Shown here piece by piece: positions 28,437-37,867 of a stretch of DNA of 64,000 nucleotides. Under the pieces are notes generated by a model. The model was not told where the DNA came from. It ran no database searches and saw nothing but the letters and a program-made list of their open reading frames with translations. A program made the translations under genes and the position numbers. Position 1 is the stretch's first letter. Every line of letters starts with the position of its first letter. Source of the DNA: Psychrobacter cibarius (GTDB lineage Bacteria; Pseudomonadota; Gammaproteobacteria; Pseudomonadales; Moraxellaceae); assembly GCF_016107535.1 (NCBI RefSeq), contig NZ_JABASQ010000001.1, positions 310,001 through 374,000 on the forward strand, read 5' to 3'.

Positions 28437-29723
28437 ATGACTTCTCGTGATGACATGACCGATATTAATGCTAGCCCTCAATCCGCTCTTGAAAGTACTC
28501 AACCTGATAACGAGTTACCTGCTAATGGGTCGTTTAATAATGAGCAGTTTGATATGGCAAGTATCGATATTACCGTAGCGACGGATACTGCGCAGTTACC
28601 GCAGCCTCTTCAACCACCTGTACAGCAAGCAACCTATAAAGCCCACGCAACAGACTTTATCGTTAATGAGCTATTGCCGCTCGAATTCATCGGTGAAGGT
28701 GAGCATTTATGGCTGCATATCCAAAAATCAGGGATGAATACCGCTTATCTTGCCAAACTTCTATCAGAGTGGGCAGAGATTCCTCTGCGCGATGTTGGTT
28801 ATTCAGGTCTTAAGGATCGCCATGCATTGACAACCCAGTGGTTTAGCTTGCGAATCCCAAAAAAACAACTGCCTGCTGCTGAGTTTGCACCAGTCGATAT
28901 CGGAGCCGATGAATCGGTCACGATCATCGACCAGAAATGGCACAACAAAAAGCTCAATCGCGGCACGCATCGCGCCAATCAATTTATCATCACCTTGCGT
29001 GATATCCAATTTGCTGATTTTGATACAGCATTGCCAGCACCTGAGCAATTATTGTCGGCGAAGCAAGATGTCGAGCAGCATTTAGCAAGCATCGCTATAA
29101 ATGGCGTGCCCAATTATTTCGGCCCTCAGCGTTTTGGACGTAATGGCAATAATATTAGAGAAGCATTATCGCTGTTTGCCCGCCCACTACAGCAAAGTCG
29201 ACCACAACCCAAAAAGAGCAAACGCAAGCACGCGCCACGTGAGCAGAATACAATGGAGCTGTCTGCCGCACGTAGCTTAATTTTCAATGAGATATTGGCG
29301 TTACGTGTACGTGATGGCAGCTGGAATACTGGGCTGGCAGGCGAAGTGTTTAACTTAGAGGGTTCAGGGTCAATATTTACTAGCGAAGCCATAGACGACA
29401 CGTTGCGTGAACGCCTTGAGACGGGTGATATCCATCCCACTGCTGCATTATGGGGCAAGGATAATGATAAAGTCAGCGGCATGGCGGCAAGTACTGAGAA
29501 AAATGTGATTCAGCAAAATCCGCTACTGGCTCGCTTAGCCAATGGCTTAGAGCAGCGCGATGTAAAAGCACAGCGACGCGCGCTGCGCCTACCTATTGAA
29601 GCGCTGTCTTGGGAATGGCAGGATAAAGATAATGAACAGACATTGGTGCTGAGCTTTACGTTAACGACAGGTAGCTTTGCCACCAGTGTCTTGGCAAGCT
29701 TAGTAAAACAATTAATACACTAA
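28437..29723 (+). CDS. truD: tRNA pseudouridine(13) synthase TruD
   Basis: TruD makes pseudouridine 13 in tRNA-Glu and related tRNAs. The catalytic Asp is in GLKDRHALTTQWFS. The family motifs YGLxN-like (VPNYFGPQRFGRNGNN) and the C-terminal LRLPIEALSWEW are present. At 428 residues it is about 80 longer than E. coli TruD. There is a roughly 60-residue polar N-terminal extension and a basic insert (QPKKSKRKHAPRE) after FGRNG. The first ATG may be upstream of the true start, as no strong ribosome site is visible. Confidence 0.93.
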   Translation: MTSRDDMTDINASPQSALESTQPDNELPANGSFNNEQFDMASIDITVATDTAQLPQPLQPPVQQATYKAHATDFIVNELLPLEFIGEGEHLWLHIQKSGMNTAYLAKLLSEWAEIPLRDVGYSGLKDRHALTTQWFSLRIPKKQLPAAEFAPVDIGADESVTIIDQKWHNKKLNRGTHRANQFIITLRDIQFADFDTALPAPEQLLSAKQDVEQHLASIAINGVPNYFGPQRFGRNGNNIREALSLFARPLQQSRPQPKKSKRKHAPREQNTMELSAARSLIFNEILALRVRDGSWNTGLAGEVFNLEGSGSIFTSEAIDDTLRERLETGDIHPTAALWGKDNDKVSGMAASTEKNVIQQNPLLARLANGLEQRDVKAQRRALRLPIEALSWEWQDKDNEQTLVLSFTLTTGSFATSVLASLVKQLIH

Positions 29724-29755
29724 AACGTAGTTGACCCTTCGACTATGGCAGCCAG

Positions 29756-31213
29756 CTATGTGCCATAAAGCGCTTCAATATTATTATTTTTTGCTGCCAA
29801 CATCTCGTTGGCACTCACCACTTGATCACGGCCACGGCCTTTGGCTTCATACAAAGCCTTATCTGCCATACAAATTAAGCGCTGGCAAATATCATGAGGT
29901 AGCTGCACTGCGGGAATTTTACGATTCACGCGTTTGCTACTATACGAGGGGATTCTCTGCGGTTTAGCAAGCGACTGCGAGGCATCCTTTTTATTCAGAG
30001 TTTCGCAGGCTTGTTTTATACAATTACGCTCACCATGGGTCAGTGTATATAGCCCCAAGCTGGCAGTCACACTAAAGGCTGTATCGTCATCGAGAATGAT
30101 GACGTGTTTGGCGATAACGCGCCGTAATTGTTCAGCTATTATCATAGCTGTGTCGTGCTTCGTATCTGGCAATACAATCAAAAACTCCTCACCGCCATAG
30201 CGACTCACGATTGTTTCATCAGTTAAAGACTGCAAGAGCGTCTGCGCGACCTCCACCAATACTCGATCCCCGATCTCATGACCGTAACTGTCATTGACCT
30301 CTTTAAACCAATCCAAATCCAATAAAATAACGCTGATATCTTGATGGTCTTCTACTGACTTCAGCACCTGCTTCATTTGCATCATCCCGTAACGGCGACT
30401 TTTGAGTTGGGTTAGCTCATCTTGATTGGCATGCTGCAGAATTTCCTTTTTACTGTCATCTAATATTAGTAACAAAGTACGAAACATATAGATAATAAAA
30501 ATAGCTTTTGGTAGCGCCATATAAATATGTGTAGAACGCCAAAAAAAAGCGGAAGATCGGCGCAATTGATCAACACTGTCCCAATTTAGCGTGCCATTTT
30601 GAAAAATAGAGGCAGAGATGGCGTTTTCGATTGTCGTAATTTCACTATAATTGATATAACTATAATAGGTATCAAGAGGAATGACCGTGAGCGTCATTTG
30701 ACGCAGATTGGGTAAAGTAACGCCAAGATAAGGAATAAATGTGACTGCCAGAATGACGGCTGCGTGCCCTAAAAACGCTCTCCATACATAGCGCCGACGT
30801 ATAAGCATCATCCCCAGTATCGCACCGCCGACTAAAGAGACGCCCGCGACCAAGCTACTATGTCCTAAAACTAAAATAACCATTGCAATATAGGCACTAT
30901 AAACCGTAATTAGTATGCCTTGCCATTTATACAAATTGCTATTGGCTTTTTTGACAGGTGAAAAACGACTGGTCATCCATAATAAAAACAAAGCTACCAG
31001 TGTCACGCCGAACCATAGTGGATACAACAGGGCTATATCGACATAGGTGTCATAAACATCGCGGCGCCACCAAACAAACAAACACCATAGCCAGTGTAAA
31101 GATACCTCCATCACCATAAATAAAGCCAGTAATGACGTTTTATCAGCAGCTTGCCACTCAAAAATTGCTTGAGATAGCTTGGTGTAGCCTAGATGAGATA
31201 TCGATACAGCCAT
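29756..31213 (-). CDS. Membrane-bound GGDEF diguanylate cyclase
   Basis: This predicted cyclic-di-GMP synthase has 485 residues. The first 255 hold about six membrane helices and a periplasmic segment (about 170-225), a likely sensor. The GGDEF domain follows, with the catalytic motif GGEEF at 340-344. The inhibitory RxxD I-site just upstream is absent (TDET in its place), so simple product inhibition is unlikely. A roughly 45-residue basic and polar insert (about 395-440) interrupts the domain before ADKALYEAKGRGRD. It converges on truD with a 32-bp gap. Confidence 0.92.
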   Translation of the reverse strand: MAVSISHLGYTKLSQAIFEWQAADKTSLLALFMVMEVSLHWLWCLFVWWRRDVYDTYVDIALLYPLWFGVTLVALFLLWMTSRFSPVKKANSNLYKWQGILITVYSAYIAMVILVLGHSSLVAGVSLVGGAILGMMLIRRRYVWRAFLGHAAVILAVTFIPYLGVTLPNLRQMTLTVIPLDTYYSYINYSEITTIENAISASIFQNGTLNWDSVDQLRRSSAFFWRSTHIYMALPKAIFIIYMFRTLLLILDDSKKEILQHANQDELTQLKSRRYGMMQMKQVLKSVEDHQDISVILLDLDWFKEVNDSYGHEIGDRVLVEVAQTLLQSLTDETIVSRYGGEEFLIVLPDTKHDTAMIIAEQLRRVIAKHVIILDDDTAFSVTASLGLYTLTHGERNCIKQACETLNKKDASQSLAKPQRIPSYSSKRVNRKIPAVQLPHDICQRLICMADKALYEAKGRGRDQVVSANEMLAAKNNNIEALYGT

Positions 31214-31317
31214 AGTAGGGCTACCGCAAATATTGAAAGTTATTAAGTCGACATTAAAACCATTAAATAAAAATCAAAAGCCTGAATCAATAATAATAAA
31301 TGATATGAATTTTTACC

Positions 31318-31390
31318 TTATACCATTCCCAAAAACTTAAGTAGATAAGAATGCGAGTGTCGGTACTACATTTTGTAAACTAAATGGGAG
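31318..31390 (+). repeat. Dispersed intergenic repeat, copy A
   Basis: This stretch of about 73 bp begins ttataccattc and contains gcgagtgtc; it aligns with 54912-54985 in the same orientation. By eye about two thirds of positions match, with the first 11 bp and gcgagtgtc identical. It lies upstream of the GGDEF gene. Confidence 0.65.
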
Positions 31391-31478
31391 TTAACCCCGA
31401 CAATTTCATTTTTAAAAATAAATCCCACTTATCTAGTGTGGCAATTTCTGTCGCAGTTATCAATCTATTTAGTGCCTT

Positions 31479-31507
31479 CATGCGTCAATATATGACGCAT
31501 GGTTTTT
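31479..31507 (+). terminator. Orphan plus-strand terminator-like hairpin
   Basis: A 9-bp perfect stem catgcgtca/tgacgcatg (31479-31487, 31493-31501), with loop atata, is followed by TTTTT on the plus strand only. Genes on both sides are on the minus strand. Confidence 0.6.
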
Positions 31508-31575
31508 GGATAACCTGTCAATTGATATTTCAGCTGAGTTAACATTCAAAACTGTATTCAGCAATAAATTTTCGG

Positions 31576-32457
31576 CTAAGAAAACATTGCAAAAGACTGC
31601 CAAACTCCCTGCTGATCAGGGTTCATTGTCGGTACATCACCCAAACGACGCCACGGCATATTGCTACCATGAAAGTCACTACCGATCGAGGCGACAAGAT
31701 TGTGAGCAGCGATACTGCGATCGACCATTCTGCGAGTACTAACCGGTTCGCTATTCGACGGCAGCTCACAAGCATCGCCACCAAGACCAGCAAACTCTTC
31801 AATCAGTTTACGGACTCGTGTTGCTGAAAGCTGATAACGTGTGGGATGCGCCAACACCGCCTTGCCACCACAAGCCTGAATCAGCTCAATACCGTCAGCC
31901 ATGCTCAGTGCATCAATCGCCACATAAGCAGGCTTATTGTCTGCTAAATACTTATCAAAGGCTTTTTGTACCGTCTTGACTTCACCGCGCTCAAACAATA
32001 CTTGACCAATATGCGCGCGCCCGACCGCTTGTGGATTGCCGCCTGCTTTATCAAGTACGGCTTGCCACAGCTCGTCATAGTTAATATCTAATAGCACACT
32101 GAGCTTTTCAGTGATTCGTTGACCACGCGTGGCACGGCTATCCTGTAATTGTTGCAGCGTTGCATGCATTTTTTCGCGATCGGTAAAATCCAGCCCCAGC
32201 ACATGGATGATTTTATTGGTTGATTTATTTTTGCCATAACCACCAATAAGTGTATGCTCACAGCTTATCTCGACCCCATTAATCAGCTGCATATCGCAGG
32301 CAATGGCAGCCGCACGCGCCTCATCAATTCCTGCCAGCGTATCGTGATCGGTCAATGCCAATACATTGACGCCGGCCGCATGGGCGCGCTGCACTACTTC
32401 CGTTGGTGCATAAGTACCATCAGAGCAAGTGCTGTGACAATGTAAATCGAATTTCAT
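31576..32457 (-). CDS. PHP-domain phosphoesterase (RNase AM / YciV type)
   Basis: This 293-residue member of the PHP family resembles E. coli Rnm/YciV, which hydrolyses nucleoside 3',5'-bisphosphates and trims rRNA 5' ends. Metal ligands are seen in DLHCHSTCSDG, LTDHDTLAG and HPTRY. The final conserved block is IGSDFHG. An ATG 18 codons upstream exists, but the ATG at 32457 starts exactly where the family does (MKFDLHCHS). It is divergent from yciB-yciI, genes that also neighbour one another in enterobacteria. Confidence 0.93.
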   Translation of the reverse strand: MKFDLHCHSTCSDGTYAPTEVVQRAHAAGVNVLALTDHDTLAGIDEARAAAIACDMQLINGVEISCEHTLIGGYGKNKSTNKIIHVLGLDFTDREKMHATLQQLQDSRATRGQRITEKLSVLLDINYDELWQAVLDKAGGNPQAVGRAHIGQVLFERGEVKTVQKAFDKYLADNKPAYVAIDALSMADGIELIQACGGKAVLAHPTRYQLSATRVRKLIEEFAGLGGDACELPSNSEPVSTRRMVDRSIAAHNLVASIGSDFHGSNMPWRRLGDVPTMNPDQQGVWQSFAMFS

Positions 32458-32545
32458 AAGAGAAGCCTTAGCATTAAAAATTAAAAGTGTAGAAAATAAA
32501 AAAATGAGCACATTGGCAATAAGCCGTTATATTTGGCAGTTGTCA

Positions 32546-32564
32546 TGATTATGAGTCATAATCA
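32546..32564. promoter_or_regulatory. Palindrome in the divergent promoter region
   Basis: tgattatga-g-tcataatca is a perfect 9-bp hyphenated palindrome located midway between the divergent PHP and yciB genes. It has no T tract, so it is more like a protein-binding operator than a terminator. The regulator is unknown. Confidence 0.45.
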
Positions 32565-32679
32565 TCAGGTATTGCTACGCAGGCCCGTGATATAGCATGA
32601 TTATCGTGTTGATTGCTTTTTTTTGGCGCAGTAGACGTGTAAACTACCCCATACGTTTTTGTCGGACATCCCCTTTGCT

Positions 32680-33231
32680 ATGAAAGCTTTATTAGACTTT
32701 ATTCCCTTAATTGCCTTTTTTATTGCTGCTCGCTACAGTGGTATCCTAGCGGGGGCAGGTGCATTACTCATCGCCACTATCATTGTTTATGCCATTCATT
32801 TTATTCGCCAAAAAGGCACTTTTGATAAACAGCAATGGGTTGTCTTACTATTAACCATTTTGTTTTGTGGTGGTACTTTATTATTGCGTGATGATATCTA
32901 TCTGCGTTGGAAGTCACCCATTATCAACGGTATCTTTGCACTAACACTTTTAGTCAGTGCTGCGATTAATAAGCCACTGATGCAACTGGCAATGAAAGAT
33001 GTTTTTTTGCTGACGATGAGTGGTTGGAAAAAACTCACTCTCGCTTGGGCACTATTCTTCGCCTTTATGGGCATACTGCATTATATCACAGCGTTTACGA
33101 TGTCAGATGAGGCATGGATTAACTTTAAAACTTATGGCTGGATTCCGATTATGTTGGTATTCGTCATCGCCCAGTTTGCCATATTAAAAAAGCACCTCAA
33201 CCCTGCGCTCACGGATAAAACCGTCAAATAA
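32680..33231 (+). CDS. yciB: Inner-membrane septation protein YciB
   Basis: This is an intracellular-septation-A family membrane protein of 183 residues when started at MKALLDFIP; the TTG seven codons upstream is less likely. Five or six helices are visible, along with the family blocks ALLDFIPLIAFF, RWKSPIINGIF and TMSDEAWINFKTYG. YciB contributes to envelope integrity and interacts with cell-wall and division proteins in E. coli. It is followed after 138 bp by yciI. Confidence 0.94.
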   Translation: MKALLDFIPLIAFFIAARYSGILAGAGALLIATIIVYAIHFIRQKGTFDKQQWVVLLLTILFCGGTLLLRDDIYLRWKSPIINGIFALTLLVSAAINKPLMQLAMKDVFLLTMSGWKKLTLAWALFFAFMGILHYITAFTMSDEAWINFKTYGWIPIMLVFVIAQFAILKKHLNPALTDKTVK

Positions 33232-33369
33232 TACTCAATTTATCATTTTATAATAAAGCCAATGCTATTTCTAAATGCCGATAGCGACAATCATTAATCG
33301 CAATTAGCTCGGGCGCATTAAGCAAAACGCTTTAAATTAATCATAATTTTTATTAATCAAGGAAGTCTC

Positions 33370-33699
33370 ATGTCCTTATTTGCCATTATTGGTCATGACG
33401 TGGCCAATAGCAGTGCACAACGTCAGATTACCCGCGCTGAACATGTCGAACGCTTGCAAGCTTTAGATCATGACAATCGACTGATTATCGCTGGTCCAAC
33501 ACCTATCGAGCATGGCAAAGGCGAGATGTCAGGCAGCTTAATTATTGCTGACTTTGACTCTGCAGAAGCAGCGCAATCATGGGCGAATGATGAGCCTTAC
33601 TTACGTGATGGCGTGTACAGTCACGTAGATATCAAACCCTTTATCCATACATTGCCAAAAGCGGATGACAGCGCATCAGTTAAAGTAGCAAAATCGTGA
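33370..33699 (+). CDS. YciI family protein
   Basis: The 109 residues match the YCII-related ferredoxin-like fold: MSLFAIIGHDVAN, the His of RAEHVERLQAL, a strand LIIAGPTP, and WANDEPYLRDGVYSHVDIKPF. The putative catalytic His-Asp pair typical of YCII proteins is present (His26 region, Asp of NDEPY). AGGAAG precedes the ATG. The stop codon overlaps the next start (GTGA). Confidence 0.92.
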   Translation: MSLFAIIGHDVANSSAQRQITRAEHVERLQALDHDNRLIIAGPTPIEHGKGEMSGSLIIADFDSAEAAQSWANDEPYLRDGVYSHVDIKPFIHTLPKADDSASVKVAKS

Positions 33700-34136
33700 T
33701 TCAGTGCCTATCTTTGTTAAAAAGTCGCTCTTATCAGCGTAGCATTGTTAGTATGATTTTTATGGCTACTGTTTCAGCACAGGCTGCGCCGACGGTGACA
33801 GCTATCGATGTGGCTGATCCAACACTCACGACACCCGTGCCAGCTCAACCAATATCGACCGCTCAACCAACGAAAAACTCAGTGATGAATATCAGCGATA
33901 CATTGGCGGCGCAATTACAACCATCTGATAAGGCGTTATCCGATGCCAATCAGCAGTTATTAAGCCGTAATGCACAGTTGCAGCGCGAGTTGAATGACTT
34001 GCAAACTCAAGTGAATGTTTTGGTCTACGAGAGCAAAGGTCAGCTTTTTTTATACGGTGCATTTACTGTCTTAATTAGCTTACTGGTCGGTATTTTTATT
34101 TCTTGGTTGGTGTTTGTCCGCCGTGAACGCTGGTAA
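33696..34136 (+). CDS. Membrane-anchored coiled-coil protein, unknown
   Basis: This 146-residue protein has its start GTG overlapping the yciI stop codon. It has a signal peptide ending near SAQA-AP, a Thr/Pro/Gln-rich linker, a coiled-coil heptad region (about 75-112, LLSRNAQLQRELNDLQTQVNVL) and a C-terminal membrane helix (about 118-140) followed by a basic RRERW. This predicts a periplasmic coiled coil held in the inner membrane. The overlap suggests translational coupling with yciI. Confidence 0.72.
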   Translation: MIQCLSLLKSRSYQRSIVSMIFMATVSAQAAPTVTAIDVADPTLTTPVPAQPISTAQPTKNSVMNISDTLAAQLQPSDKALSDANQQLLSRNAQLQRELNDLQTQVNVLVYESKGQLFLYGAFTVLISLLVGIFISWLVFVRRERW

Positions 34137-34180
34137 CTAATACCACGCGCTTTTTATTGATTTATCTTATGTGACTGTCT

Positions 34181-36346
34181 ATGTCTAAATCCATGTTCGA
34201 ATCAAAAGATACTGATACATCGTCGACACCCTCCAAAAACACTCAGTCACTAAGCATTCACTCATCAAATATCACCCCTGCCAAGATTAATTGGCAGATG
34301 GATGATACGGGTAATAAAGTGCCTGTATCGGGTGAGTTTGGTGATGTTTACTTCTCAAATGCTGATGGTTTAGCGGAATCGCGTCATGTGTTTTTGACGC
34401 ACAATCAATTGCCTGAACGACTGACCAATCTTGCACCAAAGCAATGCTTTACGATTGCTGAATTGGGCTTTGGTACTGGGTTGAACCTCTTAGCGACTTG
34501 GCAGCTATGGCGACAGCTGCGAGATATACACCCTCAATTAGCAACTGCAAAACTGCATTTTATTACCACTGAAAAGTTCCCGATACCCCTTACCGACCTT
34601 ACCCAAATACTTGCCTTATGGGGACAGCGCGCGCCTGAATTGACAACACTGATTGAGCTATTATTAGCGGCCTATCCGCCTCCTATCGCGGGCTGTCATC
34701 GTTTGAGTTTCTTTGATGATAATTTGACCGTTGATATATGGTTGGGTGACGCAGCTGAGAGCTTAGCCAAACTGGCAAATAACTCTTCTAGCTCGCATGC
34801 ACCTTATGTTGACGCTTGGTTTTTAGATGGTTTTGCGCCCTCTTGCAATAGTACCTTGTGGGCGGATAGTATTTTTGCACAAATACAGCGTTTATCACGA
34901 CCCAATACAACTGCCGCCACCTATAGCTGTGCCGGTATCGTCAAACGTGCGCTGCAAGATTGTGGCTTTCAGATTAAAAAAGTGAAAGGCTTTGGTCGTA
35001 AGAACGAAATGCTAACGGCGGTCATGCTAGATACCATAAATTTAACTGACAATAATAATGGCAACAATAGTAAAGACATAAATAGTAAAGACATCACCTT
35101 TTACAATAATGCTAGCATCGCCGCGCCCGACAACGATAGCCAATCTGCCAAACCCACTGACAACCTGCCCGCCCATAGCATTGTCATTGGCGCTGGCGTT
35201 TCAGGGCTATTAACGGCTTGGTCATTGGCCAATCGTGGTATTCAAGTGACTTTGCTAGATAAATCAGCACCTTTGGCAGGCGCATCAGGCAACCCTCGTG
35301 CTCTGCTCGCTCCCAAGATGACGCCCATTCATCATGTCGATGAACATTTGCATACCATAGGCTATCTCTATAGCAGCAGGCTATATCGATGCTTAAATGT
35401 AGGTGTTGAAAAATCAGGATTAGTGCCAATACTTGAACCAACGGGCGCTCTTGATCTGCTTATGAAAGCCAATATTGGCACAGAGCAAATCGCTGATTAT
35501 CCCGATGAGATGGCCACCACACTACCCCATGAGCAGGCGCAAACTGTCAGCGGGTTAAAAACACAAGATTTATCAGAGAATTTGTATTTACCGCAGTCTG
35601 GCTTGGTCAATCCGCAAGCATTAAAAGATACTATCCTAATGCATCCGCTCATCCACTTTCAGCAAGTAGACGTTAAGAGTATTAGCGAAACAGAAGAAAG
35701 TGTTTGTATCGAAGGCAATAATCAGGATAAGCAGACGATATCCATTAGCGCTGATAATGTGGTCATTTGCGCAGCTTTTGAGAGTCATCACCTGGACAAG
35801 CGTATTTTTGATTGTCGTAAAATTCGTGGTCAGCTTTCTTGGTTTACGCCCACAACCGAGCAGCTCACCATATTGCCCAAAATACCGCTTAAATACAGCG
35901 GTTACTGTGCGTTATTTACCGCGCAAACAGGCGATGCACAATTGAACGATGTTGTAGAACAGCAATCTCAGTTTTTATTAGGCGCAAGCTTTATACGTAA
36001 TGATACCGACATAGATATCCGCACAGAAGAGCATCAGATTAGCCGCGACAAACTAGTGACTGCCATTCCTGAGATGGACTCGATTATTCCAACAGATATT
36101 AGTTTGTGGCAAGGACGGGTGGGGATTCGTACGCAAACGCCTGATTACCATCCTATCGTTGGAGCGTTAGCAGACAGTAAACGAACTTGGGTCATGAGTG
36201 CCATGGGAGCTAAGGGGTATGCCATCGCACCAATATGTGCTGAAGCGCTAACAGATATGATGTTAGGAGCATTTGCCCCCTTATCAATAGCGATGCTTGC
36301 GCGCCTGTCGCCAAATCGTACGCGTTTACAAACACCGCTTACTTGA
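34181..36346 (+). CDS. mnmC: Bifunctional tRNA 5-methylaminomethyl-2-thiouridine biosynthesis protein MnmC
   Basis: MnmC converts cmnm5(s2)U34 to mnm5(s2)U34 in tRNA, with an FAD oxidase module and a SAM-dependent methyltransferase module. The N-terminal MTase (about 25-280) has [11 protein letters not shown] and [11 protein letters not shown]. The C-terminal FAD domain starts near 330 with [19 protein letters not shown] and [12 protein letters not shown]. The linker between them (about 285-320) is Asn/Asp-rich. At 721 residues it is longer than E. coli MnmC (668), mostly in linker and N-terminus. Confidence 0.95.
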   Translation: MSKSMFESKDTDTSSTPSKNTQSLSIHSSNITPAKINWQMDDTGNKVPVSGEFGDVYFSNADGLAESRHVFLTHNQLPERLTNLAPKQCFTIAELGFGTGLNLLATWQLWRQLRDIHPQLATAKLHFITTEKFPIPLTDLTQILALWGQRAPELTTLIELLLAAYPPPIAGCHRLSFFDDNLTVDIWLGDAAESLAKLANNSSSSHAPYVDAWFLDGFAPSCNSTLWADSIFAQIQRLSRPNTTAATYSCAGIVKRALQDCGFQIKKVKGFGRKNEMLTAVMLDTINLTDNNNGNNSKDINSKDITFYNNASIAAPDNDSQSAKPTDNLPAHSIVIGAGVSGLLTAWSLANRGIQVTLLDKSAPLAGASGNPRALLAPKMTPIHHVDEHLHTIGYLYSSRLYRCLNVGVEKSGLVPILEPTGALDLLMKANIGTEQIADYPDEMATTLPHEQAQTVSGLKTQDLSENLYLPQSGLVNPQALKDTILMHPLIHFQQVDVKSISETEESVCIEGNNQDKQTISISADNVVICAAFESHHLDKRIFDCRKIRGQLSWFTPTTEQLTILPKIPLKYSGYCALFTAQTGDAQLNDVVEQQSQFLLGASFIRNDTDIDIRTEEHQISRDKLVTAIPEMDSIIPTDISLWQGRVGIRTQTPDYHPIVGALADSKRTWVMSAMGAKGYAIAPICAEALTDMMLGAFAPLSIAMLARLSPNRTRLQTPLT

Positions 36347-36363
36347 GATTTTTAGTCAAAGGT

Positions 36364-36924
36364 TTAATCACTGCCTTCCATTCTAGATTTAACCGCGCCA
36401 AAAAGTGATTTTCCAGTGTCAGAGTCGCGGGACTCTTGATGACCAATTTTAGTACTACTTTGAGTATCAGTCATAATCATTGGTGCAGTTAAAGTGCGAA
36501 TCTGTGCTTCGTCACGGGTGTTTTTTTGGATGGTCACTGCAGCAAATAAACTCATGGTAAATGCCATCATATAAAAGCCCTTTTCACTTAAGCTTAAACT
36601 TCCCGCATTCATCAAACCAATAGCGATTAGCGCAATGGATAATCCAAGAGCCGCCCAGCTGATTAGATAATACATATTGGTTGTTGGAATACCTTCACTA
36701 CGATCACGAAGGGTTTTTTGCAAACTAATTGCTGAATAAAGACCTAGCGCCAGCACCGCTATATAATAGCCTTTTTCATTTAATAACATACTCTGTGCAT
36801 TCCATAAGCCAAGTAAATACGCTAGGACACCCACCAACATCACCGCCCAAGAAGTACCGACATAAGCAGTAGTTGGTTTATAAGCGGCTAGCTGACTCTT
36901 AGTAATCGTGTCATTATTCATCAT
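36364..36924 (-). CDS. YiaA/YiaB family inner-membrane protein
   Basis: The 186 residues hold two copies of the YiaAB two-helix domain, about 18-75 and 85-140. Each has the pattern of a membrane helix, then LNEKGYYI/LSEKGFYMMAF and SLQKTLRD/TIQKNTRDE. The tail is soluble and polar. The role of the family is not known. The gene converges on mnmC with only 17 bp between stop codons. Confidence 0.88.
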   Translation of the reverse strand: MMNNDTITKSQLAAYKPTTAYVGTSWAVMLVGVLAYLLGLWNAQSMLLNEKGYYIAVLALGLYSAISLQKTLRDRSEGIPTTNMYYLISWAALGLSIALIAIGLMNAGSLSLSEKGFYMMAFTMSLFAAVTIQKNTRDEAQIRTLTAPMIMTDTQSSTKIGHQESRDSDTGKSLFGAVKSRMEGSD

Positions 36925-37116
36925 CTTCCTTAATTAGAAATAGGCAAGCACTTAGTCGTAAAAGATATAGTGGTAAGATACATAATAGCGAGATAAACAG
37001 TAGCAAGATACAACTTTTATCGACCGCTATTTTGCCTTAACATAACACAAGCATGTTATATTGTAATCTAAAAAATTTTTTTTAATAAATAGCATTTTTT
37101 ATGACAGAGTCCCGAC

Positions 37117-37749
37117 ATGTCTTTTTTTACCTTACTCATTTTGCTTAGCCTAATTGTTATTGTGCCCATATTTTTTGTGATGAAAGAAAAATCTAAGCAC
37201 ACACAGATTGCTTCTATACAGCGGCATCAAGAATACTTGGCTTCTGCGAATCTTGTCGCTACCCAGTCTAAAGCAGATATGACTGTGAACAACGAAGTAA
37301 ATCATGAGCGAGCTAACGGGCTCAGCATGATTAATTTTTCAGCTCGACATCCTTTTATCAAGCTACTTTATGACGAGCAAGTACCTAAGGCGTTTCGATC
37401 TGTGATGGATGATATTGGACAACAATATGAGTCCACCCATCATGAAGAAATCACTGAATCACAGCTATTTACCCTCAATAAACTCATCACCACACGTGTT
37501 CCAGAATTGATGGGCGACTACCTTAGCCTTGATCAACATTATGCCAAAACAGTCATTATCGATACCGACAAACAAAATACCAGCTATGACATGGTATTAG
37601 ATCAATTAAACTCGATTTTAGATTTTTCTCAAAAGCTCAATATTCAAAGCCAAAGTGGCGTTGTAGACAAGCTACTTGCCAGCCGTCGATACTTAGATGA
37701 CGTGTATAAAGAAAGCGGTATGGCAGCCGACAACCTAAAACTGAAATAA
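37117..37749 (+). CDS. Membrane-anchored protein, unknown
   Basis: The 210 residues open with an N-terminal hydrophobic anchor (4-22) followed by a basic KEKSKH. The rest is soluble and mainly helical, with a 5-methyl-like 'LMGDYLSLDQHYAKT' block and VVDKLLASRRYLDDVYKESG near the end. No named family is recognised, though the last part resembles the helical C-terminus of proteins annotated as 5-bromo-4-chloroindolyl-phosphate-type or toxic-anion accessory proteins; I do not rely on this. It is a single gene. Confidence 0.7.
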   Translation: MSFFTLLILLSLIVIVPIFFVMKEKSKHTQIASIQRHQEYLASANLVATQSKADMTVNNEVNHERANGLSMINFSARHPFIKLLYDEQVPKAFRSVMDDIGQQYESTHHEEITESQLFTLNKLITTRVPELMGDYLSLDQHYAKTVIIDTDKQNTSYDMVLDQLNSILDFSQKLNIQSQSGVVDKLLASRRYLDDVYKESGMAADNLKLK

Positions 37750-37867
37750 GTAATGCCTGTAGATAGTAAGCAAGAAATTGATAATAATAGCAAATGACGA
37801 TCATATTTGACTTTGAGGGATAAATAAGTCTACGTCGTTCACTATACTTTAAACAAAAACTCTGCCA

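Larger units (their letters stand above)
31214..31575. other. Spacer with repeat and orphan hairpin
   Basis: These 362 bp lie between the start of the diguanylate cyclase gene and the end of the PHP gene. They contain the dispersed repeat at 31318-31390 and a plus-strand terminator-like hairpin at 31479-31507. No gene is supported. Confidence 0.6.

Noticed and set aside
31506..31742. Plus-strand frame of 78 codons
   Set aside because: It overlaps the C-terminus of the PHP gene in antisense and starts right at the orphan hairpin.
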